A DNA stretch of 64,000 bases from JAWKTT01 sp041398965 (GCA_041398965.1 JAWKTT010000026.1:1-64000); one strand, 5' to 3'; numbered from the stretch's first letter, positions 44,978 through 55,221 are shown. Translations and numbers: made by a program. Notes: a model not told the origin generated them from the sequence alone.

Positions 44978-47911
44978 TTACTGAGCAAGGGGAGATATCG
45001 GAATCACCTTCAACTCCATCGTCCCCGGATCGAGCCGTTGTTGGCTGCGGCGTTCGAGGTCGGCTAGTTCCCGCTGAAAGTCCGCGGTCATCCAAGTCTG
45101 CACCGGCCACTCCACAAGATCACTCGTCGAAGTGATGCCATAGATGTAACCGGTCTCGGGGTGGATGTGTGCCTTATGTGTGTTTGAAGCGAAATCGTAT
45201 ATCGATTCAACTCGACGCAGTATTCTGTCGGGCCGCAGATAGGATCGCAGGACATAGCTATCGTTAACTAGGCCAAAGAATGTGCCATCCTTGCGCATTT
45301 CAAAACGAAAGAGACTCGGGGTGCCAATTTCGCTCGTCTGGCCGTGTTTCTGAAATCTCGGGAACCATTCACCTTCCGAGGGGAGGTCACTCAATATCCA
45401 AATCTTCTCGAGATCCCCAGATCCCGATATGGGGGCTCCTCCAGACGAAATGAGGAATCTTCCTTGGGGATCGACGATGAAATGCATAATGTCATTCTCT
45501 TCGAATCCTGAGGTCTTAGGGTCTCGACGGTGAAACTGGTATAACTGTTTCCCCGTCTTGGCTGACCACAGCCACGCCCTTCTGGAGTCGGAATGTGCCG
45601 TCAGCATCAAATTCAACTGATCGTCGAAGTGAAGACCATTGTGTCCGATTTTCGTCATGTCGTGGAACGTGACCTGCGGGCGACTTCTGTCGAAGTGGAT
45701 CAGATGTGCAGGAACTGGGGTGTCTTTGTCGGCACCGTATGTGATCAGAAAGCCATCCTTTGACGGCAGAAGTGTCACTCCTTGAAATCGGCCTTCGCTC
45801 TTGAGTTCAAAGATCGGGTCTGGGGCATCCAGACGATAAATCAGAACTGACCCTTCATAGTCAAACTTACCTCTGGTCGTTACCACAATCGATTGGAGAT
45901 CGCCAGAAACTGCGACCTGACCAAATTTCTCCGTAGTCTTCCAAATACGAATCGGCTCTTCTGTCCCCACCTGAAAGAGTCCCACTTCAGTTCCATGCCA
46001 AGAAAGAAATCGCTGCTCGTCAATGAACAACCAGTGGCCTGAGACATCTTCCCAGTGGTCCTGTTTGACCAGTGAATCAGCCCGGTCGGTCGAGTGGAGT
46101 TCGATCCGAACCTGCGAGTCCTTAGGATTCGCAGCCGGTTCATTGATCCTATTCACCTTCGAGCGGCGAATAATGAGTTGGCTCCCGCGAGGGCTGTGAG
46201 CGACCACACTGAGCCGATCGCTACCAGTAATTTCCCAGAGCTTCTTTTTCTCGTCCATCGACCAAAGGGCCAACGACGTGAAATTAGAATCGCCCGCGGT
46301 CAACAGACGATTTCCTGCAAGAAAGGAGTGGAAACGAGCAGGTGTCTGCTGGCTATTTTTGAGTGGCATCACCACGTTCGGGGCCCGAAGGCTGGCATTC
46401 CAGACACGAATGAGCCGACCGTCTCCGTACGTCACAATTCGCTTGCCGTCCGCAGTGAAGAGTGCCGCCAACATCGGACCGTGCAGTGTTCGGACTGGTC
46501 GACTGCTGTCACTCAACTCTTTCGAATACGGTGGACCATAGATTCGACGAGTTCCGATCTGAAACGTCTCGATCCCTTTGCTGCCACAGTCGGCAGACAC
46601 GATGTCGTTGTTTGGATGAAAAAAGGCCCTCTCGACATTACCCCGCACGGTCGCTCGCACTCGTAACTCGGCGATGCGACCTTGCCCGTCACGGGCAATC
46701 TCTTGTGGATTACCAATCGACCACACTTTGAATTCACCGGAATCGCCCCAACTCGCCAAGTACTGTCCTGACGGATCGAACATGGCCCCAACGACTGCGT
46801 TTTCGTGCTCCAACGTCGCCACGACCTTTCGCTCAGACCATGACCAAATGTCGAGTTGCCGCTCGAGCGCCTCACTCGGACGACCGTTCTGATGCCATGT
46901 GACGAAGTATCGACCCTGATTGTCTGATTCAACACCCCGAGGTTCCGATGAAACCTGGAAATCGTGCTGGGGTTCTCGTCTGCCGACAGTCCAACTCTGC
47001 ATTAGCGCAAAGTGCTCTCCCTTGCGGCTCCATGTGATTAGCTCCTGCCGATCGTGTGAGTAGATTGCTTGCAGGAGTGGCTCAGTGAACAAGAATTCTT
47101 GTATTAGCTGACGCTTTTCAGTGTCCCAGATTGTTGCAGATTCCTTTGTCACCCGCACGAATGGCGCCGTGGGTCGGACGACTCTCTGATGCTCAATTCG
47201 GTACGGAAAGTACATCGCTTCCAAGTCGTCTTCCGCGACCAGAATCGGCTGACTGCCGGGCTTCCAGGTCCACGGTCCCGATCTCGCTCCCGAGATGATC
47301 GCCTCCGTTCCTTTCCCGGTGAAAAAGCCTCCCGCGACGCTACTCATCTTCGGGTCCCGTTTGACACTGAACTCGTCATACGCCTCTGGTTTGTCGATCC
47401 ACCAGAACATCGCTTTGTCAAAGGCCTTAATCAGCACGAGGCGTTCGGTCGGATGGAACTCGACGGAACCGATGGGGCGATCGACCTTGAGGGAGGCGAC
47501 CAGTTCGGTTGTTACGAGGGACCAGATGTGGATGGTCTTTTCCTTTCTGCTCCACGAGCAGAGCAGTTCCTCGTTGGGGGAAAGGGAGACTCCGGTCACT
47601 TCACCCGAGTGCTGGAGCGTGAAGTCGATAGCTCCAAGTGCTTCCTGGGCCGCGTGACCGGCATCGATCGCCAGTTGTTCGTCTCCAGCTGCGTAGGCAT
47701 TCAACCCGGCATGCAACAGCAAATGAGCCGCCCGGACATCATCCCGCGACACATCCCGCTCATGCAGTCCTAACTCAAACTGCAACAAAGCGATCTGCCC
47801 CTTTAACCCCCGCTCCCCGTCCGTTGCCGCCGCCGACTCCTCCCCCCACAACCCTTGAGCCGCCGACAGTATCCCCACGACCACCAGACAAACCCCTATC
47901 AAACTTCTCAT
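44978..47911 (-). CDS. Exported WD40 beta-propeller protein
   Basis: This 977-residue protein has a signal peptide (SLIGVCLVVVGILSAAQG), a short helical region (LLQFELGLHERDVSRDD...), and about 11-14 WD40-like blades (for example LLCSWSRKEKTIHIWSL and GQYLASWGDSGEFKVWS) over the rest. It probably acts as an envelope scaffold; no catalytic domain is visible. The ATG at 47911 follows GAGGGAGG. Several planctomycete WD40 proteins are fused to kinases, but here the propeller stands alone. It converges on the WXG100 pair. Confidence 0.8.
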   Translation of the reverse strand: MRSLIGVCLVVVGILSAAQGLWGEESAAATDGERGLKGQIALLQFELGLHERDVSRDDVRAAHLLLHAGLNAYAAGDEQLAIDAGHAAQEALGAIDFTLQHSGEVTGVSLSPNEELLCSWSRKEKTIHIWSLVTTELVASLKVDRPIGSVEFHPTERLVLIKAFDKAMFWWIDKPEAYDEFSVKRDPKMSSVAGGFFTGKGTEAIISGARSGPWTWKPGSQPILVAEDDLEAMYFPYRIEHQRVVRPTAPFVRVTKESATIWDTEKRQLIQEFLFTEPLLQAIYSHDRQELITWSRKGEHFALMQSWTVGRREPQHDFQVSSEPRGVESDNQGRYFVTWHQNGRPSEALERQLDIWSWSERKVVATLEHENAVVGAMFDPSGQYLASWGDSGEFKVWSIGNPQEIARDGQGRIAELRVRATVRGNVERAFFHPNNDIVSADCGSKGIETFQIGTRRIYGPPYSKELSDSSRPVRTLHGPMLAALFTADGKRIVTYGDGRLIRVWNASLRAPNVVMPLKNSQQTPARFHSFLAGNRLLTAGDSNFTSLALWSMDEKKKLWEITGSDRLSVVAHSPRGSQLIIRRSKVNRINEPAANPKDSQVRIELHSTDRADSLVKQDHWEDVSGHWLFIDEQRFLSWHGTEVGLFQVGTEEPIRIWKTTEKFGQVAVSGDLQSIVVTTRGKFDYEGSVLIYRLDAPDPIFELKSEGRFQGVTLLPSKDGFLITYGADKDTPVPAHLIHFDRSRPQVTFHDMTKIGHNGLHFDDQLNLMLTAHSDSRRAWLWSAKTGKQLYQFHRRDPKTSGFEENDIMHFIVDPQGRFLISSGGAPISGSGDLEKIWILSDLPSEGEWFPRFQKHGQTSEIGTPSLFRFEMRKDGTFFGLVNDSYVLRSYLRPDRILRRVESIYDFASNTHKAHIHPETGYIYGITSTSDLVEWPVQTWMTADFQRELADLERRSQQRLDPGTMELKVIPISPLAQ

Positions 47912-48057
47912 CCCCGCCTCCCTCACAAGATTCAACAGGCCACCCCAAGACGAATCGACTTACTAAGCCACGACCGTTGTATTAGAGAAGTAGGATATCA
48001 AATGGTGTGACAAGCGGAATACGCGACTTAACAAACCTTCGAGCAATTCCCCAGACT

Positions 48058-48720
48058 TCACCAAACTCTGGGGAGGAGGCGCCAGGGGACCGTTTTGGTG
48101 TACTCGATGTAGGTGGGGGAGGTGAGGAGCAGGGGTTCTTCGACGTGGATGCGGATCAGGGCGAAGGGGAGCGAGAGGGCGAAGGGGGTCATGGTCAGGA
48201 GTGACGGTTGGGCGGCGAAGCAGGCGGCGGCGATGAGAAGTTGACCGGCATATGCGGGGTGACGAATGAACCGATAGGGGCCAGAGGTCACCACGTCACG
48301 CAGAGCGGGGAGGACAGCAAAGTTGCGGCCCAGCGTGAGAAACGCCCAGATCGCGAGCAAGACGCCAACGGCGAGAATTCCCCTTGCGAGCGTTGGCCAG
48401 TCGCTTAACGAGGGGGCCAGTTGAAACGTCAACACGCCAACACCAACCGACGGGAGAGAGAGCAGAATCGCGCGGGGCGAGCCACGTCGTCGCACCGGCT
48501 GACGCACGACCAGCAGCAGCCCGACAATTAGATTGAGTATGAACAGGAAAGTGGTCGACGAGTCGAAGGAACGGTCACGTCGAAACCACGATGCGAGTGG
48601 CCAAAACAGAATGGAGCATCCGAGAAGCAAGTTCTGAAGACGTTCCCACAGAACAGACTTCTCAGTGCGAAATCCGAAGTCTTCGTCGACTCCATTGCCT
48701 TTCGGCAGATTGAGATTCAA
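48058..48720 (-). CDS. Isoprenylcysteine carboxyl methyltransferase-like membrane protein
   Basis: This 220-residue membrane protein has about five spans and the family signature RFIRHPAYAGQLL, preceded by LGRNFAVLPALRDVVTSGPY. These are the SAM-binding motifs of the ICMT/PEMT family; the bacterial substrate is unknown. The apparent start is TTG at 48720, which overlaps the stop of the 37-residue gene by four bases (TTGA), suggesting translational coupling. The first 25 residues are hydrophilic. Confidence 0.8.
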   Translation of the reverse strand: MNLNLPKGNGVDEDFGFRTEKSVLWERLQNLLLGCSILFWPLASWFRRDRSFDSSTTFLFILNLIVGLLLVVRQPVRRRGSPRAILLSLPSVGVGVLTFQLAPSLSDWPTLARGILAVGVLLAIWAFLTLGRNFAVLPALRDVVTSGPYRFIRHPAYAGQLLIAAACFAAQPSLLTMTPFALSLPFALIRIHVEEPLLLTSPTYIEYTKTVPWRLLPRVW

Positions 48721-48830
48721 TAGAAATACCAGCCCCAGTCAAAGGCATAACTCAGGCCGTTCAACAGGACCAGAATCCCGATCGTCACCAGAATCCCGCC
48801 GCCACCACCACCTTCGTCGTCATCACTCAT
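48717..48830 (-). CDS. 37-residue membrane microprotein coupled to the ICMT-like gene
   Basis: A short frame starts ATG at 48830 and encodes an acidic start (MSDDDE), six glycines, a hydrophobic span (ILVTIGILVLLNGLSYAF) and an aromatic end (DWGWYFY). Its TGA stop overlaps the TTG start of the ICMT-like gene. I recognise similar glycine-rich single-span proteins in planctomycete genomes only loosely. Function is unknown; it may anchor or regulate the downstream methyltransferase. Upstream sequence gives only a weak ribosome binding site. Confidence 0.65.
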   Translation of the reverse strand: MSDDDEGGGGGGILVTIGILVLLNGLSYAFDWGWYFY

Positions 48831-49051
48831 TACGCACCCCAGGAGCAAGAAGTGAAGTCCCTGTTCGATTGGTGCAACGCCGAAAGACGTCCGCCAAAGT
48901 GGACAAGGAATTGTTGAGAAGACGCCAGCGCGTCTTGGAACATAAGAAGCTACGCGGCAACGTGAGTGCTGTCAACTAACGATCGATGTTAATGTCCGTC
49001 GGGAGGATTGTTGGGCTCGAAGAACGGCACATGTTGACATTGGATTTGTGA

Positions 49052-50530
49052 TTAGTTTTTCGGCGGGCGAGTTCCGGTCGATGATTGTTGGGCCAGTTTG
49101 GCGAGGTGGGGGAGGTACTCTTGGTAGGCTGCTTCGGCTGCAACGTTCTTGGTGGCTTCAGGATCTTTCTCGAAGTCGATCAGTTCGATTGCATCGAGGG
49201 AGCCATTGCGTCGGCTTCGCCATTCGGTATAGCGAAAGCGTTCAGTGCGGATGCTGGTGCCGAGCATTGGGCCAGCACCCGGTTTCCCTTTGATGTACTG
49301 ACTAAATGCGGCCTCTTTCCACGGACGGTCAGGGTTTTCCAGCAGCGGTTTGAAGCTGTCGCCATGACAATGTTTTGGGACGTCGATTCCCGCTAATTCA
49401 CAGAGGGTGGGGTACATGTCGACCAACTCGACCATTGCGGCACGTTGTCCGCGATAGTCTCCCAGAGAGGTGGGGACAGCAATCAGCAACGGGACGCGCG
49501 TGGCCACTTCATAGTTCGTATGTTTGCACCAGTCGCCGAAGTCACCGAGATACCAGCCATGATCCCCCCAGAGGATAACGATGGTATTCTCTGCGAGTTT
49601 AAGTTCGTCCAGTTTGTCGAGTACCTTGCCGATTTGCGCATCAACATAGCTTGTCGAGGCATAGTATCCATGAATGAGTTCTTTGGTCTTTGCGTCATCA
49701 AGGGGGTCGACGTTATTAGGAATGTCGGAGTAGTTTTTGAGTTCTCCCCAGGATGAGCCGGCATAAGGGACGCCGTTGATGACATCCTGCCGACTGGGGA
49801 CACGAATCGAATCGCGATCGTAGAGGTCCCAATACTTGCCGGGTGCAGTGAAGGGGAGATGTGGTCTGGCGAAACCAACGGCAAAGAAGAAGGGCTTATT
49901 GGACTCCTTAAAGTGGCTCAGCATCTGACAGGCTCGCGAGGCAGTCTCTCCGTCTTTATAGGCGTCGTCGGGGACGTCTCCGCCATTTTCGACAGAAGGG
50001 GCGAAGCGGGTTCCGTCTTCTGCCCGTTTGCTGTCGCCGACTCGATTTGCTGGCAGGACATAGGCGGCTCCCTTGCCCGGTTGGGACGGGGCGATGCGGT
50101 CGGCCGAGAGGGTCCAACTGGAGGCATCGTCGGTGGGGGAGTGATAGACCTTCCCGAGGAAACTTGTCTGATAGCCAGACTGTTTGAACGTCTGGGGGAG
50201 CGTTACAACGTTGGGCATCTTGCTGCGAAGAGGTGTCTTGTAGTCCCAGCACTGTGTGGTCTCGGGGCGACAACCGCTCATCAGACTGGCCCGCGATGCC
50301 CCGCAAACCGCGACCTGACAGTAGGCTCGTTGAAACAGCACTCCCCGAGCGGCCAGACGGTCGAGGTTGGGAGTCAACATCTGTTGCGACCCATAACACT
50401 TCAGTTCTGGCCTGAGGTCGTCGACGGCGATGAACAGCACATTGGGGCGCTGCGAATCGTCCGCAGCCTCTGCCCGAAAGTTGAGGTGAAACAGGATCAA
50501 ACCACAGACAAATACGAGTCGGTACATCAT
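49052..50530 (-). CDS. Exported sulfatase, iduronate-2-sulfatase-like
   Basis: This 492-residue sulfatase has a signal peptide (MMYRLVFVCGLILFHLNFRA), metal-binding DD (37-38) in VLFIAVDDLRPELKCYG, and the formylglycine site CGASR (Cys76), a C-x-A-x-R form. QVAVCGASRASLMSGCRPE matches iduronate-2-sulfatase-like enzymes in planctomycetes. Later metal ligands appear in VILWGDHGWYLGD. It would hydrolyse sulfate esters on algal or animal polysaccharides; the substrate is not determinable. I start at 50530 because the frame upstream is hydrophilic and lacks a leader. It diverges from the kinase gene. Confidence 0.93.
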   Translation of the reverse strand: MMYRLVFVCGLILFHLNFRAEAADDSQRPNVLFIAVDDLRPELKCYGSQQMLTPNLDRLAARGVLFQRAYCQVAVCGASRASLMSGCRPETTQCWDYKTPLRSKMPNVVTLPQTFKQSGYQTSFLGKVYHSPTDDASSWTLSADRIAPSQPGKGAAYVLPANRVGDSKRAEDGTRFAPSVENGGDVPDDAYKDGETASRACQMLSHFKESNKPFFFAVGFARPHLPFTAPGKYWDLYDRDSIRVPSRQDVINGVPYAGSSWGELKNYSDIPNNVDPLDDAKTKELIHGYYASTSYVDAQIGKVLDKLDELKLAENTIVILWGDHGWYLGDFGDWCKHTNYEVATRVPLLIAVPTSLGDYRGQRAAMVELVDMYPTLCELAGIDVPKHCHGDSFKPLLENPDRPWKEAAFSQYIKGKPGAGPMLGTSIRTERFRYTEWRSRRNGSLDAIELIDFEKDPEATKNVAAEAAYQEYLPHLAKLAQQSSTGTRPPKN

Positions 50531-50805
50531 CGGCTGCAACTCCCAGGTCTGGTTTTCGCGAAAGTTGTGGGGAAAGAGATCGAACGAACGTATCGTCGGC
50601 GTGAAATCTGTTAAGACGTCTGCGATACGTTTCAGAGACGTCCGAGGTGACAGAGTAACGCATTGGGCTCTTTGACTGGAACCAATGGACGCGGTTATAC
50701 TGAGCGAAGAGTGAGTCCCCTTTCTGATCGCCCATTCGCTGTGCAGCCTCTTTCTGAGTGCTGGGGGTGGCGTCGTTCCGGTGTCAAGTCGTTTCAGGAG
50801 TCGTG

Positions 50806-53800
50806 ATGTCGAGCGCACACCCGTCCGATGCAGAGGCTTCCGGTGCAACCTCGGCTTCCGGCAGCGACTCTCTCGAATCGCTCCAGAAGCTCGGAAAATA
50901 CGAGATTCGGAAGAAGCTCGGGGCGGGCGGAATGGGGATCGTCTTTCTCGCCTTCGACACCGAACTCAAACGTCCGGTCGCCCTCAAGGTTTTGGCAAAG
51001 GAACGGGCGGAGAATCCACAACTCGTGCGGCGGTTCAAGTCGGAAGCCCAGGCAGCGGCCCAGTTGAGGCATCCGAATATCGTCGCCATCTACGAAGCAG
51101 GCGAAGCTGACGGCTATCTGTTCATCGCGCTCGAGTACATCGAAGGGCACGACGTGTTGACGCAAATCCGCAAGCGGGGCATCCTCCCTCCCAAGCGGTC
51201 GCTGCACATGATTCGTCAGATTGCCGACGCGCTGAATCATGCAGCCGAGAAGAACATCGTTCACCGAGACATCAAGCCATCGAACATCATGGTTCAGCAG
51301 GATGGAACGGTGAAGCTCGCCGACCTCGGATTGGCCCGTTCGATCGACGACACCTTGGAGACCGATATCACCCGAGCCGGAACGACGGTGGGAACGGTCG
51401 ACTACATGTCTCCCGAACAGGCACGCGACAGCAAAGCGGCTGACATTCGGAGCGACATCTATTCGCTGGGATGCAGTTGGTATCACATGCTCGCAGGGGT
51501 GCCCCCGTTTGCAGAAGGGGGCTTGACGAACAAACTGCATGCCCACGCTTCGGCAGACCGTCCCGACCCGCGACAGTTGAACGACAACGTCCCCGATGGT
51601 TATGTCGCGGTGATGCATCGCATGATGGCGAAGCGGCCTGAAGACCGGTATCAAACACCAGCCGAGCTTCTGGCAGACATCGACAAAGTGGGAAACACTG
51701 TGGCTGGAGTCAACACCGCCCTCTTGCAGGCACTCCAAGAAGAGGCCCCCGTTTCCTCGAAGCTCGATGTCGATGAGGAAAACGAAATCGGGACGAAAGG
51801 TTCACGGAGAAGTTCCGCCAGAGACTCCGCCTCTCCCCCAGTCGACGAAGAAGAACATATCTCCCAGAAGATGAAAGTGAAGCCGGTCCAGACCCCGGCC
51901 CCGTCGAGTCGCTCGCAACGAAGTCGCACGACCGAAGTCGATCCCGACGATATCGAAGCGGCCCCTGAGTCTCCTCTGAAGGGGAAACTCAAACGAACAG
52001 CCAAGGAAGAACAGAAACTTCCACCGACCACGCGAAAAGGAAAACGAGCCGCATCGAGTTCGTCCGCAAATGCAAGTGATGACGAGAGTTCAGGGTCGAC
52101 ATCCAAGAAGCGGACCCCACCTCCCCGGTTGGGGAACGCGGCTCAGCCTGCCTTTCAGGTCGACATTGATTACGTCAAGTTTGGGCTGATTGCAGTGGCG
52201 GTCGCCGGTCTGTTTGGTCTCGGTTACTGGGCTTTTACTGCGAGTCGTGCGGACTTAGGAAAGGGAGGAGGGGACATTACCGCAGCGGTTCAGCCGCGCG
52301 AAGATGGAGTGGTCGATGGGAACAACACCGTTCAGGAAAATGTTCCTGCAGTGGACGCCACGACGAACGATCCCGCCTATTTGCTCGTTCCGGTGGAAGA
52401 TATCCCTGTCGATCGAAAGGGGGAGCCTTTCCCGGGGACGAGCGATCTTCCAAGTCCTGATGGTCCCGAGTCGCGAAGTTTCGTTCCCGACTGGGTCTAT
52501 GCCGTGCGAAACGGTGTGAAGTTCAATGGGAAGACCATCACTGTCGACCCGCAGGCAAGTTCGGGAAGCGTGACAACTTTGCAGGAAGCGTTGCGAAGTT
52601 CGGGCGATGGAGAGTCGCTGCAAATCTTACTCAATGGGGATGGTCCCTTTGAAATGCAGCCGGCAATCTTCGTGCGACGTCGACATGTCCGGATCGCTGC
52701 TGCCCCAGGGGCGAACCCGATCATCATCTGTCGCGGAACTCCTCTCGCCGGACCGGAGAACCCTCACTTGGAACTCCGTGGTGGCTTGCTAGAACTCGAA
52801 GGCTTGCATCTCCTCTTTTCGCGAACGACCGAGGAGAACGTCCGTCGTGTGGCGGTCGGGGTCGACTCCGGCACCCTGGCGATCAAGCACTGCACAATCA
52901 CAGTTTCGGGGGATACAACGGCTCCGACGACAGCCTGCCGTGCTCAGGGGATTAGCCCGCAACGACCAGCGCGGGTTCTGTTGTATCGGTCGGTTATCCG
53001 AGGTGCGAATGTGACCGCCCTTTCGGCTCAGAGCGATGCCGTTGACCTTGTCGTCGCCGGTTCGATGCTGCTCACCAGTGGAGAGGCTCCGCTGGAGGTT
53101 TCGCTTACCCCTTCGGCGAGTTCGTCCAACTCATCGACCGCTGCCAACACTGGCTCGACATCTCCTATCGTCAACGGGACCGCCAACGCATCGACCACCC
53201 CGACCACAAATGGAACATCGACCGCAGAACCGCCAACCGTTTCTCATGCACCCATTGTCGCGCCCCGAGACTCGTTCATCCGACTGTTAGGATCGACCAT
53301 TGTCTCGGCAGACTCGGTCTTGCGGTTACGACAAAGCGGCGACACGGCCCCTGCAACGTGCCATCTACAAATGCGACGCTCTGTCCAGTCGTCGAGTCAG
53401 TCAACCGGAAACGTCTGTGTTCGCATCGTCGAATGGCCCAATAAAGCAGCCACCGAATCCAAGTCACGAGTGCAAGGGCTTGACTGCTCCTGCGATATCA
53501 CCCCCCTCGTCGGCTGGGAGTCACTTGTCCGCTGGGAGCGAGCGGTCGGAAACATCAACGTTGCCGATGCCCCCGGTTGGGAGAGCTTCTGGGGGCAATC
53601 CTTGTCGACAGACGCTCAATATCCTCAGATTCCCGGTCTCCTTCCGGCCCCGATCGATCGCACGAAACCCGCAGTCATCGCCGGACATTTCGACACGATC
53701 ACGTCGGCTCTCCCCTATCGTGGTCGCATCCCCGGAGCAGACCTTGCATTCCTCCCACTTCCGCCCGATCAATCGATCGACAGGCAACAAACACTCGCCA

Positions 53801-55032
53801 ATCGTCCGCAGTTGCCACCCGACTTCTTCCCGTTTGCTGTCTCGACGACCCCCTTTGTTGTCGACCTCCGCAAGGATGGCGGTAAACTCACCGAAATACT
53901 CAACGGGCCAAACGTTCCCGATGGGACACATGTGCAACTCGTCGGCAGTGGCCTGAAGAAGGTTGCTCCCTTTGTTGTTCGCAACAAGAAACTACGCTTG
54001 CAGTTCGTCGATGATGCCAGTGCTGTCGCCATGATCGTTCAGGCAGAACCGGTCACCGGCAGTCCCACTCCAGAAGCGTTCCTCACCGTCGAGAACGGAC
54101 GAGTTGATCTCATTGGACTGAACTACCGCTGGGCCGTCGACGCTCCTGGCATCCCGCAACGCTTCATCCTCCTCAAAGATGCCGACCTGGCTCTCAGTCA
54201 ATCGAGTATTCAAGGTCCCCCTCAACTCAAAAAAGGTCGACCCCCATTGATTGAATGGAGTGCAAGCACCCCCAAGGGGCCACGGCGTTTTATCGGCATC
54301 ACCTCGACGATGATCACCGGAGACCTGCTTGTTGGCGGACCAATGCACAACCGACTCCTTTCGGTAAATAACTCGCTCCTCGCTGCCCGGGGAGAAGCTA
54401 TCCTCCTCAAGACCGCGGCAGTCGATGGAGTGGATAACCCCGAAACCGACGGCTGGTTGCAGCTGAATCACTGCACCATCGCCGCCAGCACTTCGCTGTT
54501 TCAGATTGAAGGGAGTTCGCCCAGTCCGATCGTGCGACAGACGATGCATGTCAGCAGTGTCGACTGCATTTACTCGCCACTTCCGCTCGCAACTCCTCAG
54601 CCAACTCGACTGTTAACACATCCCCCCAATGCCACCCCAAACAAGCACATCAGTTGGTGGGAGACACGTTGCGGCTATAGTCAGGGGATTCAAGAGTTTC
54701 ATGGTCCGCCCAGCAATCAGCCCCCCAAGTCGAAGCAGCAGTTCGTCAAAGACTGGCAAGACTACTGGGGAAAGGAGCAGTTCGAGTCCCCCCTGCTGGG
54801 AACCTCGGCCATCATGTATTCCAACCTGTTGACCTCGATGGACAACCTGCACTCGCGACAGTTCTCGCTGGTGACCGGTTCGTCGGCGATGTCTTGGGGC
54901 CTCGGTGGCAGTAGCCTCGGTGCCAACCTCAACACCATCGGCGTCGCTCCCCCCACAGCCCCAAACCCCTCGACCGGCCGCCCAAACCCCAATAACAACG
55001 GCAAACCAGTTCCTCGCGTCAACGACCTTTGA
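50806..55032 (+). CDS. Receptor-like Ser/Thr protein kinase with beta-helix ectodomain
   Basis: This 1408-residue protein has an N-terminal kinase domain (32-300): GAGGMGIVF, VALKVL (Lys61), HRDIKPSN (Asp155), DLG (173-175) and SPEQ. A disordered charged region follows (about 310-450), then one membrane span (VKFGLIAVAVAGLFGLGYWAF, about 457-477). The outer part (about 560-1400) consists of repeated beta-strand units with right-handed beta-helix character (VDLVVAGSMLL, LLELEGLHLLF), similar to pectate-lyase or polysaccharide-binding folds. It likely senses a ligand outside and phosphorylates inside; the ligand is unknown. The ATG at 50806 follows AGGAG. An R1 repeat lies 43 bp after the stop. 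Confidence 0.88.
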   Translation: MSSAHPSDAEASGATSASGSDSLESLQKLGKYEIRKKLGAGGMGIVFLAFDTELKRPVALKVLAKERAENPQLVRRFKSEAQAAAQLRHPNIVAIYEAGEADGYLFIALEYIEGHDVLTQIRKRGILPPKRSLHMIRQIADALNHAAEKNIVHRDIKPSNIMVQQDGTVKLADLGLARSIDDTLETDITRAGTTVGTVDYMSPEQARDSKAADIRSDIYSLGCSWYHMLAGVPPFAEGGLTNKLHAHASADRPDPRQLNDNVPDGYVAVMHRMMAKRPEDRYQTPAELLADIDKVGNTVAGVNTALLQALQEEAPVSSKLDVDEENEIGTKGSRRSSARDSASPPVDEEEHISQKMKVKPVQTPAPSSRSQRSRTTEVDPDDIEAAPESPLKGKLKRTAKEEQKLPPTTRKGKRAASSSSANASDDESSGSTSKKRTPPPRLGNAAQPAFQVDIDYVKFGLIAVAVAGLFGLGYWAFTASRADLGKGGGDITAAVQPREDGVVDGNNTVQENVPAVDATTNDPAYLLVPVEDIPVDRKGEPFPGTSDLPSPDGPESRSFVPDWVYAVRNGVKFNGKTITVDPQASSGSVTTLQEALRSSGDGESLQILLNGDGPFEMQPAIFVRRRHVRIAAAPGANPIIICRGTPLAGPENPHLELRGGLLELEGLHLLFSRTTEENVRRVAVGVDSGTLAIKHCTITVSGDTTAPTTACRAQGISPQRPARVLLYRSVIRGANVTALSAQSDAVDLVVAGSMLLTSGEAPLEVSLTPSASSSNSSTAANTGSTSPIVNGTANASTTPTTNGTSTAEPPTVSHAPIVAPRDSFIRLLGSTIVSADSVLRLRQSGDTAPATCHLQMRRSVQSSSQSTGNVCVRIVEWPNKAATESKSRVQGLDCSCDITPLVGWESLVRWERAVGNINVADAPGWESFWGQSLSTDAQYPQIPGLLPAPIDRTKPAVIAGHFDTITSALPYRGRIPGADLAFLPLPPDQSIDRQQTLANRPQLPPDFFPFAVSTTPFVVDLRKDGGKLTEILNGPNVPDGTHVQLVGSGLKKVAPFVVRNKKLRLQFVDDASAVAMIVQAEPVTGSPTPEAFLTVENGRVDLIGLNYRWAVDAPGIPQRFILLKDADLALSQSSIQGPPQLKKGRPPLIEWSASTPKGPRRFIGITSTMITGDLLVGGPMHNRLLSVNNSLLAARGEAILLKTAAVDGVDNPETDGWLQLNHCTIAASTSLFQIEGSSPSPIVRQTMHVSSVDCIYSPLPLATPQPTRLLTHPPNATPNKHISWWETRCGYSQGIQEFHGPPSNQPPKSKQQFVKDWQDYWGKEQFESPLLGTSAIMYSNLLTSMDNLHSRQFSLVTGSSAMSWGLGGSSLGANLNTIGVAPPTAPNPSTGRPNPNNNGKPVPRVNDL

Positions 55033-55075
55033 GCAGTGGGATAGGAAGAAGGATTTCGGTTCAGTGGTTTTGGGC

Positions 55076-55200
55076 CCGTCGAATAACGACCGTGGGTCAG
55101 ATTTCTAATCTGACAAGAGCATCTCGAATACATTTTTCCGAGACATCAAATGGCACGATGTCACGCTGGAAAGACTGTCCCGCGTATTTCAACAGCAACA
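55076..55200 (+). repeat. Dispersed repeat R1, copy 4
   Basis: It holds CCGTCGAATAACGACCGTGG, GTCAGATT/AATCTGAC, GACATCAAATGGC and ends near CCCGCGTATTTCAACAG. It lies 43 bp after the kinase stop, between converging genes. Confidence 0.8.
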
Positions 55201-55221
55201 TAGGCGCTAACCCAGGCTACT

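Noticed and set aside
49859..50614. 251-codon plus-strand frame
   Set aside because: Lies antisense to the sulfatase gene carrying intact CGASR and DD motifs.
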